Shown here: positions 28,426-36,045 of the stretch, in pieces
Numbering within the stretch: position 1 is the stretch's first letter
Layout: each line of letters starts with the position of its first letter
Assembly (NCBI RefSeq): GCF_000935125.1
Contig: NZ_JRKI01000034.1
Span: 670,318 to 734,317 of the forward strand
Direction: 5' to 3'
Length of the DNA: 64,000 bases
DNA from: Streptomyces natalensis ATCC 27448
Lineage (GTDB): Bacteria; Actinomycetota; Actinomycetes; Streptomycetales; Streptomycetaceae
Made by a program: the position numbers and the translations under genes
The notes under the pieces: model-generated
Databases searched by the model: none
The model's input: the letters and a program-made list of their open reading frames with translations, nothing else
What the model was told of the DNA's origin: nothing

Positions 28426-28597
28426 TGCGGGCCTCCTTCGATTTTCTGCGTCGCCGGCGTCCGGCGAGGCGAGGCTGTCACGGAGGTCTTGCCATGTGGT
28501 GCGGTGGTGCGAGAAGTCGCGCTGGTGAGCGTGGTGTCGGTGCGGCGCTTGTGGCGCAGGGCGGTGACGGACGGTCAACCGCCCGGGTGGGTACCCG

Positions 28598-28650
28598 GAC
28601 CCAGGGGTACGAAGGATCGCCATGGTGGCGATCCCCGTACCCCCGGGGTC
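28598..28650 (-). terminator. Nested hairpin between deaminase and permease genes
   Basis: An inner 9-bp stem (28614-28622 with 28626-28634), a middle 8-bp stem (28604-28611 with 28636-28643) and an outer 5-bp stem stack into one long hairpin. It could terminate or attenuate deaminase transcription before the permease gene. Confidence 0.6.
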
Positions 28651-28654
28651 GGGC

Positions 28655-28683
28655 GCTTGTGGATCCCGCTCGGATCCACAAGC
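28655..28683 (-). terminator. Second hairpin after the deaminase gene
   Basis: A perfect 12-bp stem (28655-28666 with 28672-28683) and 5-base loop lie about 50 bases beyond the deaminase stop, four bases from the nested hairpin. Confidence 0.65.
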
Positions 28684-28735
28684 TCAGCCGGGAGCCGTCC
28701 CTCCCGGCCGAGTCTGGGGTGGTGCCCCGAGGGGA

Positions 28736-30139
28736 TCAGCCCTCGGCGGCGATACGGGCCAGACGCTGGGCCTCGGCGCGGGCGGTGCGCGCGATGGCGT
28801 CCTCGTCGACGTTGGTCAGGTGGTTGTCCTCGACGACCGGCTTGCCGTTGACCAGGGAGAGGGTCACGGGAGCCGCCGCGCCGAAGACGAGCGCGGTGAC
28901 CGGGTCGGCGATGGAGGAGTGGCCCAGGCCGTCGAGCTTCCACAGGACCAGGTCGGCGAGCTTACCGGCCTCCAGGGAGCCGATCTCGGCCGTACGGCCC
29001 AGGACCTGGGCGCCGCCGTAGGTGCCCAGCCGCAGCGCCTTGCGGGCGTTGAGCGCGGCCTCCCGGTGGGCACCGAGGCGGTTGATCAGGAGCGCGTTGC
29101 GCAGCTCGGTGTGGAGTTCGCCGGACTCGTTGGAGGCGGTGCCGTCGACGCCGAGACCGACCGGGACGCCGGCGGCGAGCATGTCGGGGACGCGGGCGAT
29201 ACCGGCCGCCAGGCGGGCGTTGGAGGAGGGGCAGTGCGCCACACCGGTCCGGGTACGGGCGAAGGCGGCGATGTCGGAGTCGTTCATGTGGACGCAGTGC
29301 GCCATCCACACGTCCTCACCGAGCCAGCCGGTCGACTCGAAGTAGTCGGTCGGTCCCATGCCGAACAGCTCGTGGCAGAACTTCTCCTCCTCCACGGTCT
29401 CCGAGCCGTGGGTGTGCATCCGTACACCCTTACGGCGGGCGAGCACGGCGCCCTCCTTGAGGAGTTCGGTGGAGATGGAGAAGGGCGAACAGGGCGCGGC
29501 GGCGATGTGCACCATCGAGCCGAAGGAGGCGTCGTGGTAGGTGTCGATGGCCTCCTCGGTGCCCAGCAGGGCGCCCTCGGTGGTCTCGACGGCGAAGTCC
29601 GGGGGCAGGCCGCCGTCCTTCTCGCTGCGGTCCATGGAGCCGCGGGCCAGGGTGATCCGGGCGCCGATCTCGGCGGCCGCGGCCAGCTCGGCGCCGACGA
29701 GGTCGCCGGAGCCCCGCGGGAAGACGTAGTGGTGGTCGGAGGCGGTGGTGACGCCGCCCTTGACCATCATGCCGAGCGAGCCCTGGGTGGCGGCGGCGAG
29801 CATCTCGGCGTCGATCCGGGCCCAGGTCGGGTAGAGCGCGACCAGCCAGTTGAACAGGTTGTGGTCGGTCGCCAGGCCCCGGGTGATCCACTGGTAGAAG
29901 TGGTGATGGGTGTTGATCAGGCCGGGGGTGACCAGATGTCCGGTGGCATCGACACGGCGGACGACGTTCTCCAGACTCTCGGGGGCCTTGCCCGCGCCGA
30001 GCGACTCGATGACGTTGTCGGCGACGACGAGGTACCCGGTGGCGTACTCGGTGTCGTTGGCGTCGACGGTGGCGATGGCGCAGTTCTCGATGACGATGCG
30101 CTGCTTCACCGCGCTGTCAGGGGATGCCGATGCAGCCAT
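28736..30139 (-). CDS. Guanine or 8-oxoguanine deaminase (amidohydrolase)
   Basis: The 467-residue metal-dependent amidohydrolase has the TrzN/8-oxoguanine-deaminase layout: GLINTHHHFYQW near residue 64 (metal His residues), HTHGSE near 232, a His in AHCVHMND near 268 and GVDGTASNE near 315. In this family, deamination of guanine gives xanthine and of 8-oxoguanine gives urate; both feed the purine pathway here. ATG 30139 has AAGGAAG upstream. It sits between two NCS2 permease genes on the same strand. Confidence 0.85.
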   Translation of the reverse strand: MAASASPDSAVKQRIVIENCAIATVDANDTEYATGYLVVADNVIESLGAGKAPESLENVVRRVDATGHLVTPGLINTHHHFYQWITRGLATDHNLFNWLVALYPTWARIDAEMLAAATQGSLGMMVKGGVTTASDHHYVFPRGSGDLVGAELAAAAEIGARITLARGSMDRSEKDGGLPPDFAVETTEGALLGTEEAIDTYHDASFGSMVHIAAAPCSPFSISTELLKEGAVLARRKGVRMHTHGSETVEEEKFCHELFGMGPTDYFESTGWLGEDVWMAHCVHMNDSDIAAFARTRTGVAHCPSSNARLAAGIARVPDMLAAGVPVGLGVDGTASNESGELHTELRNALLINRLGAHREAALNARKALRLGTYGGAQVLGRTAEIGSLEAGKLADLVLWKLDGLGHSSIADPVTALVFGAAAPVTLSLVNGKPVVEDNHLTNVDEDAIARTARAEAQRLARIAAEG

Positions 30140-30184
30140 TTTGCTTCCTTCTTTCGGTGACTGGCGGTTGGGCACGGCATGGCC

Positions 30185-30928
30185 CTAGGGGATTTGAGTG
30201 CCGGAGCCGGACGAGGCGGCTGACAGTACCGCTGCCCGTGGGGTGCTCCGGGTGCCGAGATGGTGGAAGAACAGGTTGAGCGCGACCGCGACCAGTGCTC
30301 CGGCGCTGATGCCGGAACCGAGCACGGTCTGCGCCCAGGCGGGGAAGTCGGCGTAGAAGGTCGGCGCGGCGAGCGGGATGATGCCTGCGCCGAGCGACAC
30401 CGCCACCAGGTCGCCGCCCTGGGCCCAGCCGACCGGTACGGGCATCAGGGTGACCCCGATGAGGGTGATCACCACGCCGGTGACCAGCGGCGGGAAGAAG
30501 CGCAGCAGTTTCCCGAAGAACGGGCCGACCGCGAGGCAGACGACCCCGGCGACCATCACCGCCCCGTAGATCGCGGGGAGTTGGTGGCCTTTGGCGGTGG
30601 TCTCCGCGATGGCCAGCATCGGGGTGATGCCGGCGGAGCTGGCCGCGTTGACGAAGGGCAGGCGGTTTCCGGCGAACCGGCGGATGCCGAGTGTCTGGAG
30701 GAGCGTGGCGAGCCCGGCGATCAGGAGGCTCGCGGCGATCAGCCGGGTGCGGCCTGCGGTGTCCAGGCCGACGGCCTGGCCGATGATGAGCGGAGGGGTG
30801 ACGACACCGGCGTACATGGCAGCGATGTGCTGGAGTGCGGCAGGGACGAGCCGCTTGGCCGCCGGCTTTTCGTCCACCGGGTGCACCGGTGGACGGGGGT
30901 GGTGCGGGGCTTGCTCTTGCTGTGTCAT
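30185..30928 (-). pseudogene. NCS2 permease with a large in-frame internal deletion
   Basis: The 247-residue frame is intact but far shorter than the 450-510 residues of NCS2 permeases. Residues 1-172 match positions 1-171 of the neighbouring full permease and residues 174-236 match positions 392-445. About 220 residues are missing, with the junction near base 30410 at GGD/LVAVS. The lost part includes the helix 8 Glu and the QNIG nucleobase motif, so transport is unlikely. ATG 30928 is kept. A real short protein cannot be excluded. Confidence 0.75.
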
Positions 30929-31011
30929 GGGTCGTTCCCCTCGGGTTTCGCGGGCCCCTCCCCGCTGCGGGGTGGGGAGGGGCCGCGAGACACGGCGTTG
31001 CGTCGATGCCC

Positions 31012-31935
31012 TCAGAGGTTCGTCAGATCCACCGGGATCAGGGCTTCGACACCGTCGCGCAGAACGGTTGCTTCGATCAGGCCGTACGGGCGGTCCGCCG
31101 CGTAGTAGACCTCGTTGTCGTTCTTGAGCCCGAACGGCTCCAGGTCCACCAGGAAGTGGTGCTTGTTCGGGAGGGAGAACCGCACCTCGTCGATCTCGGA
31201 GCGGTTGTTGATGATGCGCGACCCCATTTGGTACAGGGTCTGCTGGAGCGAAAGGCTGTAGGTCTCGGCGAAGGCATGCAGCATGTGCTTCTTGACCTGC
31301 TCGTACGAACGCTCCCAGTTGGGCATCCGCTGCTCGTCGTCGGTCCAGTTGAACCGCCAGCGGCCGGATACCTCGGTGGCGAGGATGCGGTCGTACGCCT
31401 CCTTCAGCGTCGTGTACTTGTCCTTGATGTAGCCCCAGAACTCCGAGTTGGTGGAGTTCATCACCACCAGGTCCTTGAGACCGGAGATGACCTGCCACGC
31501 CTCACCGTCGTAGGTGATCTCGGTCAGGCGGGTCTCCTGGCCCTTGCGGACGAAGGAGTGCTTGACGTCGTCCGACCCGATGAAGCGGGAGTTGGCGTCG
31601 GAGGTCTCGATCCGCTCCCAGGCGTATTCCTCGATGCGGATACGGGCCCGCTTGATCGGCTCCTGGCTGGTGACGAAGTGCCGGGCCAGGTGGATGCCGA
31701 ACTGCTCGGCCGACTCGATCCCGTATTCCTTCGCAAAGGCGAACACGGTGTTCTTGGTCGTGTCGGTGGGCAGGCAGTGGGCGTTGGAGCCGGAGAGGTG
31801 GACCTCCTCCAGGTCGCCGGAGAGCGCGACCGAGACGTTCAGGTCCTTGATGTGGTGCGTGTCCCCGTCGCGGGTGATCTTGACGACGCGGTTTTCCGCT
31901 TTGCCGTACTGGTTCTGGCCGAGAATCGTGGGCAT
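31012..31935 (-). CDS. Urate oxidase (uricase)
   Basis: The 307-residue cofactor-free enzyme oxidises urate to 5-hydroxyisourate and releases hydrogen peroxide. The N-terminal GQNQYGKAENRVVKI, the catalytic Thr region SNAHCLPTDTTKNTVF and the DxNxRFIGSDDVKHSF block are present, with the T-fold in two halves. It lies seven bases behind the HIU hydrolase gene, and catalase with the same operator type stands 4 kb away to dispose of the peroxide. Confidence 0.94.
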   Translation of the reverse strand: MPTILGQNQYGKAENRVVKITRDGDTHHIKDLNVSVALSGDLEEVHLSGSNAHCLPTDTTKNTVFAFAKEYGIESAEQFGIHLARHFVTSQEPIKRARIRIEEYAWERIETSDANSRFIGSDDVKHSFVRKGQETRLTEITYDGEAWQVISGLKDLVVMNSTNSEFWGYIKDKYTTLKEAYDRILATEVSGRWRFNWTDDEQRMPNWERSYEQVKKHMLHAFAETYSLSLQQTLYQMGSRIINNRSEIDEVRFSLPNKHHFLVDLEPFGLKNDNEVYYAADRPYGLIEATVLRDGVEALIPVDLTNL

Positions 31936-31942
31936 GTCGGTG

Positions 31943-32353
31943 CTAGCTCCCTCGGTATACGGAGTAGCCGAACGGGTTGAGCAGCAGCGGTACGTGGTAG
32001 TGCTCGCCCGGCTTGACGGCAAAGGTGATTGCCACCTCCGGGAAGAAGGCTCCGCTGTCCCTTACGCGGGGGGCGTCCTGCTGTTCCTCGGCTTGCTGTG
32101 GTTGGCCGTGCTCTGTGGCGAAGTAGTCCTCGACCTCGAAGTCGAGGCGTACATGGGTGGTGCCGTCCGGCAGGGGCGGCAGGTCCTTGCAGCGCCCGTC
32201 GGCGTCGGTCTTGCCGGCTCCATGGGCGGTCCAGGCACCCTCGCGTCCGGCGCGCACCGAGAGCGTGAGAGCGACGCCCTCGGCGGGCCGGCCCACGCTG
32301 GTGTCCAGGATGTGCGTGGACACCGACGTCGGTGCAGCCGTCTCGCTGCTCAT
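31943..32353 (-). CDS. uraH: 5-hydroxyisourate hydrolase
   Basis: The 136-residue transthyretin-related protein hydrolyses 5-hydroxyisourate to OHCU. It shows the N-terminal STHILDTSVGRPA with the active-site His, an Arg in VRLDFEVEDYF, the HYHVPLLLNPFGYS block and the C-terminal YRGS that marks the enzyme from true transthyretin. ATGA overlap with the decarboxylase gene upstream and a seven-base gap to uricase make a tight three-gene operon in pathway-related order. Confidence 0.94.
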   Translation of the reverse strand: MSSETAAPTSVSTHILDTSVGRPAEGVALTLSVRAGREGAWTAHGAGKTDADGRCKDLPPLPDGTTHVRLDFEVEDYFATEHGQPQQAEEQQDAPRVRDSGAFFPEVAITFAVKPGEHYHVPLLLNPFGYSVYRGS

Positions 32354-32871
32354 GCTGCGTCTCCTTCTGCGCGTTCGGTCAGACGGGTCAGGCGGATCCG
32401 GTTGATCTTGCCGAGTTCCCCCCGCACGATCTCCCGTTCCTGTTCCGGCGAGTTGTCGATCCGGTTACGGACCGCATCACGCATCTGCTCACCGGTGCGG
32501 CCGGTGGCGCAGATCAGGAAGACATGCCCGAACTTCTCCTGGTAGGCCAGGTTGAGCTCAAGCATCTCCGCCTTGAGGTCGTCGGAGGCACCCGCCATTC
32601 CGCTCTGCTCACGGGAGGAGGTCGGATCGCCCGGCTTGGGCCGGCCGATGGGCGCGTGCCCGGCCATCGCCTCGGCCAGATCCCCGGCGGTCAGCTCGGC
32701 CATGGCGGCGTCGCTGGCGTCGAGGAGGGCGTCGGTGGTGGCGAAGGGACGCTGGGTGAGGATCTTGCTCCCCCATGCCCGGCTGGCACACACCTCGTGC
32801 AGTGCGGACGAGGCCGCATCGTCGTCGGCGTCATTGAGCCGGGAAAGACCTGGGGTCGAACTCGAAGACAC
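32350..32871 (-). CDS. uraD: OHCU decarboxylase
   Basis: The 173-residue all-helical protein decarboxylates 2-oxo-4-hydroxy-4-carboxy-5-ureidoimidazoline to S-allantoin. The catalytic His lies in AMAGHAPIGRPK, and the block NLAYQEKFGHVFLICATGRT follows. I chose GTG 32871 because GGAGG stands seven bases upstream; the frame extends to 32973 only through the operator region. It is the first gene of the uricase operon with an AllR-type site 72 bp upstream. Confidence 0.9.
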   Translation of the reverse strand: MSSSSTPGLSRLNDADDDAASSALHEVCASRAWGSKILTQRPFATTDALLDASDAAMAELTAGDLAEAMAGHAPIGRPKPGDPTSSREQSGMAGASDDLKAEMLELNLAYQEKFGHVFLICATGRTGEQMRDAVRNRIDNSPEQEREIVRGELGKINRIRLTRLTERAEGDAA

Positions 32872-32942
32872 GGGAAGCCTCCGTGGCCTGGTGCTGGACA
32901 GCTCTGCTTGGCTGGAAACAGCTAAGACCTCCAGCAACATCT

Positions 32943-32961
32943 CGTCAACACTTTGTTGAAA
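32943..32961. promoter_or_regulatory. AllR-type operator before the uricase operon
   Basis: CGTCAACACTTTGTTGAAA keeps both arms TCAACA and TGTTGA around CTT, 72 bp upstream of the decarboxylase start. Confidence 0.7.
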
Positions 32962-32977
32962 ACTCGGCGACACAAAA

Positions 32978-33006
32978 GCCGCCGACCGGGTAGCCCGGAC
33001 GGCGGC
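32978..33006 (-). terminator. Terminator after the HTH gene
   Basis: Two 13-base arms with a single A-A mismatch close a 3-base loop (32978-32990 with 32994-33006), separating the HTH gene from the uricase promoter on the minus strand. Confidence 0.65.
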
Positions 33007-33187
33007 TCGGGGGCCTGAAACGGGGCCCGGGAGGGGCCTGCGCCCGGTTCACCTCACTTTGGTGTCCTCAGTGACATTCTCACGTTTCGGACAGGTCGTA
33101 CTCAATCCGCACGGAGCCTCATCTCGCGTGGCGCCGACCCGCGGGAAATGCGGGACGGCCGGCCCCCACACAGGACCGACCGTCCGG

Positions 33188-33586
33188 CTACGCGCCTTCT
33201 GCCTGCGAGTTCGCGGTCTTGGACGCGTTGTCCCGGTTCAGGTAGTTGTACACGGTGAAACGGCTGACGCCGAGCGCGCCCGCGACCGTCTCCACCCCGT
33301 GCCGTACGGAGAAGGCGCCACGCGCCTCCAGGATCCGTACCACCGACTGTTTGGTCTTGCGGTCCAGCTCGGCCAGCGGCATGCCGTGGCGGCGCTGGAG
33401 CTCGGCGAGGATGTGGTCGAGCGAATCGGACAGATGCGGCAGGCGTACGGCCACCCGGTCCTGCCCCTCCCAGGCCAGGACGACATCGTCGCCCTGCGCC
33501 AGATCCGGCGCGATCATCTCTCCGCCCATCGCGTCCACCAGCGGCTTGACCGCCTGGACGAACGGGTGGTCGGCGGGTTCGGTCAC
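33188..33586 (-). CDS. Helix-turn-helix protein with a YheO-like C-terminal domain
   Basis: The 132-residue protein ends in a helix-turn-helix (about 70-118, GVETVAGALGVSRFTVYNYLNR) that matches the C-terminal domain of YheO-like regulators, but the PAS-like sensor normally before it is replaced by a short 65-residue N-terminus. GTG 33586 overlaps the upstream gene by four bases (GTGA). Position between the uricase operon and the glyoxylate genes suggests a role in purine or glyoxylate control; this is only inferred. Confidence 0.72.
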   Translation of the reverse strand: MTEPADHPFVQAVKPLVDAMGGEMIAPDLAQGDDVVLAWEGQDRVAVRLPHLSDSLDHILAELQRRHGMPLAELDRKTKQSVVRILEARGAFSVRHGVETVAGALGVSRFTVYNYLNRDNASKTANSQAEGA

Positions 33587-33873
33587 GTCGCATCCCCCTT
33601 GTCCGGCTCGGCGTCCTTCGCGTCCGGCCCGGCGTCCGCGATCACATTGACCTGGACGGAGACCCGGGTCGCGCCCGCCTCCAGGGATTCGCGCAGCAGC
33701 GCATTGACCGCACCCAGCACCCGGTCGGCGTCACCCTCGGCCGTATTGCCGAACGGACCGACGTCCACCGCGTCCAGCGCGGCGTCGGTGACGATCTCGC
33801 GCGCCACCACCGCATGGGGCGGCGCCTCGTCCAGGTCGAACGGCTCCGTCGTGAACTCCACTCTCAATCGCAC
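33583..33873 (-). CDS. Small protein related to thiamine-binding MTH1187/YqgV proteins
   Basis: The 96-residue protein has a ferredoxin-like pattern; VGPFGNTAEGDADRVLGAV and ATRVSVQVNV resemble the second half of the MTH1187/YqgV family that binds thiamine. The N-terminal half is a poor match, so the assignment is tentative. GTG 33873 is the likely start. It is translationally coupled to the HTH gene, and the two should be co-expressed. Confidence 0.55.
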   Translation of the reverse strand: MRLRVEFTTEPFDLDEAPPHAVVAREIVTDAALDAVDVGPFGNTAEGDADRVLGAVNALLRESLEAGATRVSVQVNVIADAGPDAKDAEPDKGDAT

Positions 33874-33929
33874 GCCGCTCAACCTACGCGCGCAGCGCTC
33901 CGCCCACCAGAAATTGCCCCGGACCCCCC

Positions 33930-33959
33930 TTGACAGCATCCGAGCCGGACAGGCAGGGT
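33930..33959 (+). promoter_or_regulatory. Promoter candidate of the hydroxypyruvate isomerase operon
   Basis: TTGACA (33930-33935) and CAGGGT (33954-33959) are 18 bases apart. Downstream are two direct copies of TTCCATCA at 33959-33966 and 33980-33987, 21 bp apart; the second is part of TTCC-N7-GGAA. These may bind a regulator. No AllR-type site is present. Confidence 0.5.
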
Positions 33960-34009
33960 TCCATCACGCAGAAAAAAAATTCCATCATTCGGAAGGGATG
34001 CCGACCCTC

Positions 34010-34849
34010 ATGGGTTTCCCGGACACGCGCTTCAACGTCAATCTGTCGATCCTGTTCACCGAGCTTCCGTTGCTGGAGCGGCCGGCGGCCGCGCGGGCTG
34101 CGGGGTTCACGGCGGTGGAGCTGTGGTGGCCGTGGGTGGACGCCCCGGTCCCCGAGCAGGCGGAGCTGGACGCGCTGCGCGACGCCCTGACCGACGCCGG
34201 CACCCGCCTGGTGGGCCTGAACTTCTACGCCGGACAGCTGCCCGGCCCGGACCGCGGTGCCCTGTCGGTCCCGGGCGAGGAGTCGGACAAGTTCCGGGCG
34301 AACGTCCCCGTCGCGATCGAGTTCGCCAGGTCGCTGGGCTGCACCACGTTCAACGCCCTGTACGGCAACCGCGTCGAGGGCGTCTTGCCAAAGGAGCAGG
34401 ACCGGCTCGCGCTGGAGAACCTGGCCTTCGCGGCCCGTGCGGTGGCCGAGATCGACGGCACGCTGATCATCGAGGCGCTCAACGCCCCCGAGTCACCGAA
34501 GTGCCCGATCGTCTCGGCCCCGAAGGCGATCGAGGTCGTCGACGCGGTGAACGCGGCCACCGGCCTGGACAACGCCCGCTTCCTGATGGACCTGTACCAC
34601 CTGTCGATGAACGGCGAGGACCTGGACGAGGTCATCGACCGCTACACGGCCAAGACGGCGCACGTCCAGATCGCGGACAACCCCGGCCGCGGCGCCCCCG
34701 GCACCGGCGAGCTGGACTTCGACGCCCTGCTCGACCGCCTGAAGAAGGCCGGCTACGACGGCTGGATCGGCCTGGAGTACAAGCCGGGCGACACCCCGAG
34801 TGCTTCGTCGTTCGCCTGGCTGCCGGCCCCGCTGCGCGCAGCCCAGTAA
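34010..34849 (+). CDS. hyi: Hydroxypyruvate isomerase
   Basis: The 279-residue TIM barrel of the AP-endonuclease-2 superfamily interconverts hydroxypyruvate and tartronate semialdehyde. FNVNLSILFTELPLLERPAAA at the N-terminus, LIIEALNAPESP near 160 and VQIADNPGRGAPGTGELDF near 220 are diagnostic. Of two ATG codons (33998 and 34010) the second gives the usual N-terminus and leaves room for GGAAGG; the first nearly abuts that motif. It is followed 53 bases later by the tartronate semialdehyde reductase gene. Confidence 0.88.
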   Translation: MGFPDTRFNVNLSILFTELPLLERPAAARAAGFTAVELWWPWVDAPVPEQAELDALRDALTDAGTRLVGLNFYAGQLPGPDRGALSVPGEESDKFRANVPVAIEFARSLGCTTFNALYGNRVEGVLPKEQDRLALENLAFAARAVAEIDGTLIIEALNAPESPKCPIVSAPKAIEVVDAVNAATGLDNARFLMDLYHLSMNGEDLDEVIDRYTAKTAHVQIADNPGRGAPGTGELDFDALLDRLKKAGYDGWIGLEYKPGDTPSASSFAWLPAPLRAAQ

Positions 34850-34902
34850 CCGGGTCCGCCGCTCGCTGTCCCCTGTTTTTGAGTGTGAAAGAGGTTATTT
34901 CG

Positions 34903-35799
34903 ATGAGCAATCTGCCCAAGATCGCGTGGATCGGCCTGGGCATCATGGGCTCCCCCATGGCCGAGAACCTGATCAAGGCCGGTTACGCGGTCACCGGCTA
35001 CACCCTCGAGGCCGACAAACTGGAGCGCCTGGCCAAGAACGGCGGCACGGCGGCCGGTTCGATCGCCGAGGCCGTCGCCGACGCCGACGTCGTCATCACC
35101 ATGGTCCCCGCCTCCCCGCACGTCGAGGCCATCGCCTACGGCCCCGACGGCATCCTGGACAACGCCAAGGCCGGCGCGCTGCTGATCGACATGTCCTCGA
35201 TCACCCCGCAGACCTCCATCGACCTGGCCAAGGCCGCGGGCGACAAGGGCATCCGCGTCCTGGACGCCCCCGTCTCCGGCGGCGAGGCCGGCGCCGTCGA
35301 AGCCGTCCTGTCGATCATGGCCGGCGGCGAACAGGCCGACTTCGACGCCGCCCGCCCCATCCTGGAGGCCCTGGGCAAGACCATCGTGCTGTGCGGCCCG
35401 CACGGCTCCGGCCAGACCGTCAAGGCCGCCAACCAGCTCATCGTCGCCGTCAACATCCAGGCGTGTGCCGAAGCCGTCGTCTTCCTGGAGAAGTCCGGCG
35501 TCGACCTCGCCGCCGCCCTCGACGTCCTCAATGGCGGCCTGGCCGGCTCCACCGTCCTGACCCGCAAGAAGGACAACTTCCTCACCCGCGACTTCAAGCC
35601 CGGCTTCCGCATCGACCTGCACCACAAGGACATGGGCATCGTCACCGACGCCGCCCGCACCGTCGGCGCCGCCCTGCCCGTCGGCGCGGTCGTCGCCAAC
35701 CTGGTCGCCTCCCTGCGCGCCCAGGGCGACGGCGGCCTCGACCACTCCGCCCTCCTCCGCGGCGTCGAACGCCTCTCCGGCCACAACATCGAAGGCTGA
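34903..35799 (+). CDS. glxR: 2-hydroxy-3-oxopropionate (tartronate semialdehyde) reductase
   Basis: The 298-residue beta-hydroxyacid dehydrogenase reduces tartronate semialdehyde to glycerate with NAD(P)H. The cofactor motif GLGIMGSPMAENL is at 11-23, DAPVSGGEAGA near 122 binds substrate, and the catalytic Lys lies in GQTVKAANQ near 170. It forms an operon with hydroxypyruvate isomerase. Its substrate is normally made by glyoxylate carboligase, which is not found in this window. Confidence 0.92.
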   Translation: MSNLPKIAWIGLGIMGSPMAENLIKAGYAVTGYTLEADKLERLAKNGGTAAGSIAEAVADADVVITMVPASPHVEAIAYGPDGILDNAKAGALLIDMSSITPQTSIDLAKAAGDKGIRVLDAPVSGGEAGAVEAVLSIMAGGEQADFDAARPILEALGKTIVLCGPHGSGQTVKAANQLIVAVNIQACAEAVVFLEKSGVDLAAALDVLNGGLAGSTVLTRKKDNFLTRDFKPGFRIDLHHKDMGIVTDAARTVGAALPVGAVVANLVASLRAQGDGGLDHSALLRGVERLSGHNIEG

Positions 35800-35957
35800 T
35801 ACCGGCCCGGGGCCTTACTTTCTCAGGCCCCGACCCCAAGTTTCCGGGCGGCGGCCGCGCCGACACCTGTCCTGTCGCGCCCAGGCGCGGCCGTCGCCCG
35901 GAACACCCACCCCGAGCCTCCCCCGGCTCCCCGCACCGCGTTTCCATTGGCACAGCA

Positions 35958-35976
35958 TTTCAACAAACTGTTGACG
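35958..35976. promoter_or_regulatory. AllR-type operator before catalase
   Basis: TTTCAACAAACTGTTGACG keeps both arms TCAACA and TGTTGA around AAC, 70 bp before the catalase ATG. Confidence 0.7.
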
Positions 35977-36045
35977 TTTGGTCGGAGCAGTTCTTACGCT
36001 CCGACATGCGGAAGCCAATTCCGCGCTCTCGTACGGAAGGTCACC

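Larger units (their letters stand above)
28426..28735. other. Intergenic leader with twin hairpins
   Basis: Between the deaminase stop and the permease start are two large perfect-stem hairpins (28598-28650, 28655-28683), then about 170 bases without visible structure up to the permease ribosome binding site. Confidence 0.6.
32872..33187. other. Regulatory region before the uricase operon
   Basis: These 316 bases contain the AllR-type site (32943-32961), a hairpin terminator for the genes to the right (32978-33006), and about 170 further bases with no clear feature. Confidence 0.6.

Noticed and set aside
28598..28683. Purine riboswitch before the xanthine permease
   Set aside because: The hairpins do not show the three-way junction and conserved loops of the known purine class; plain terminators explain them.
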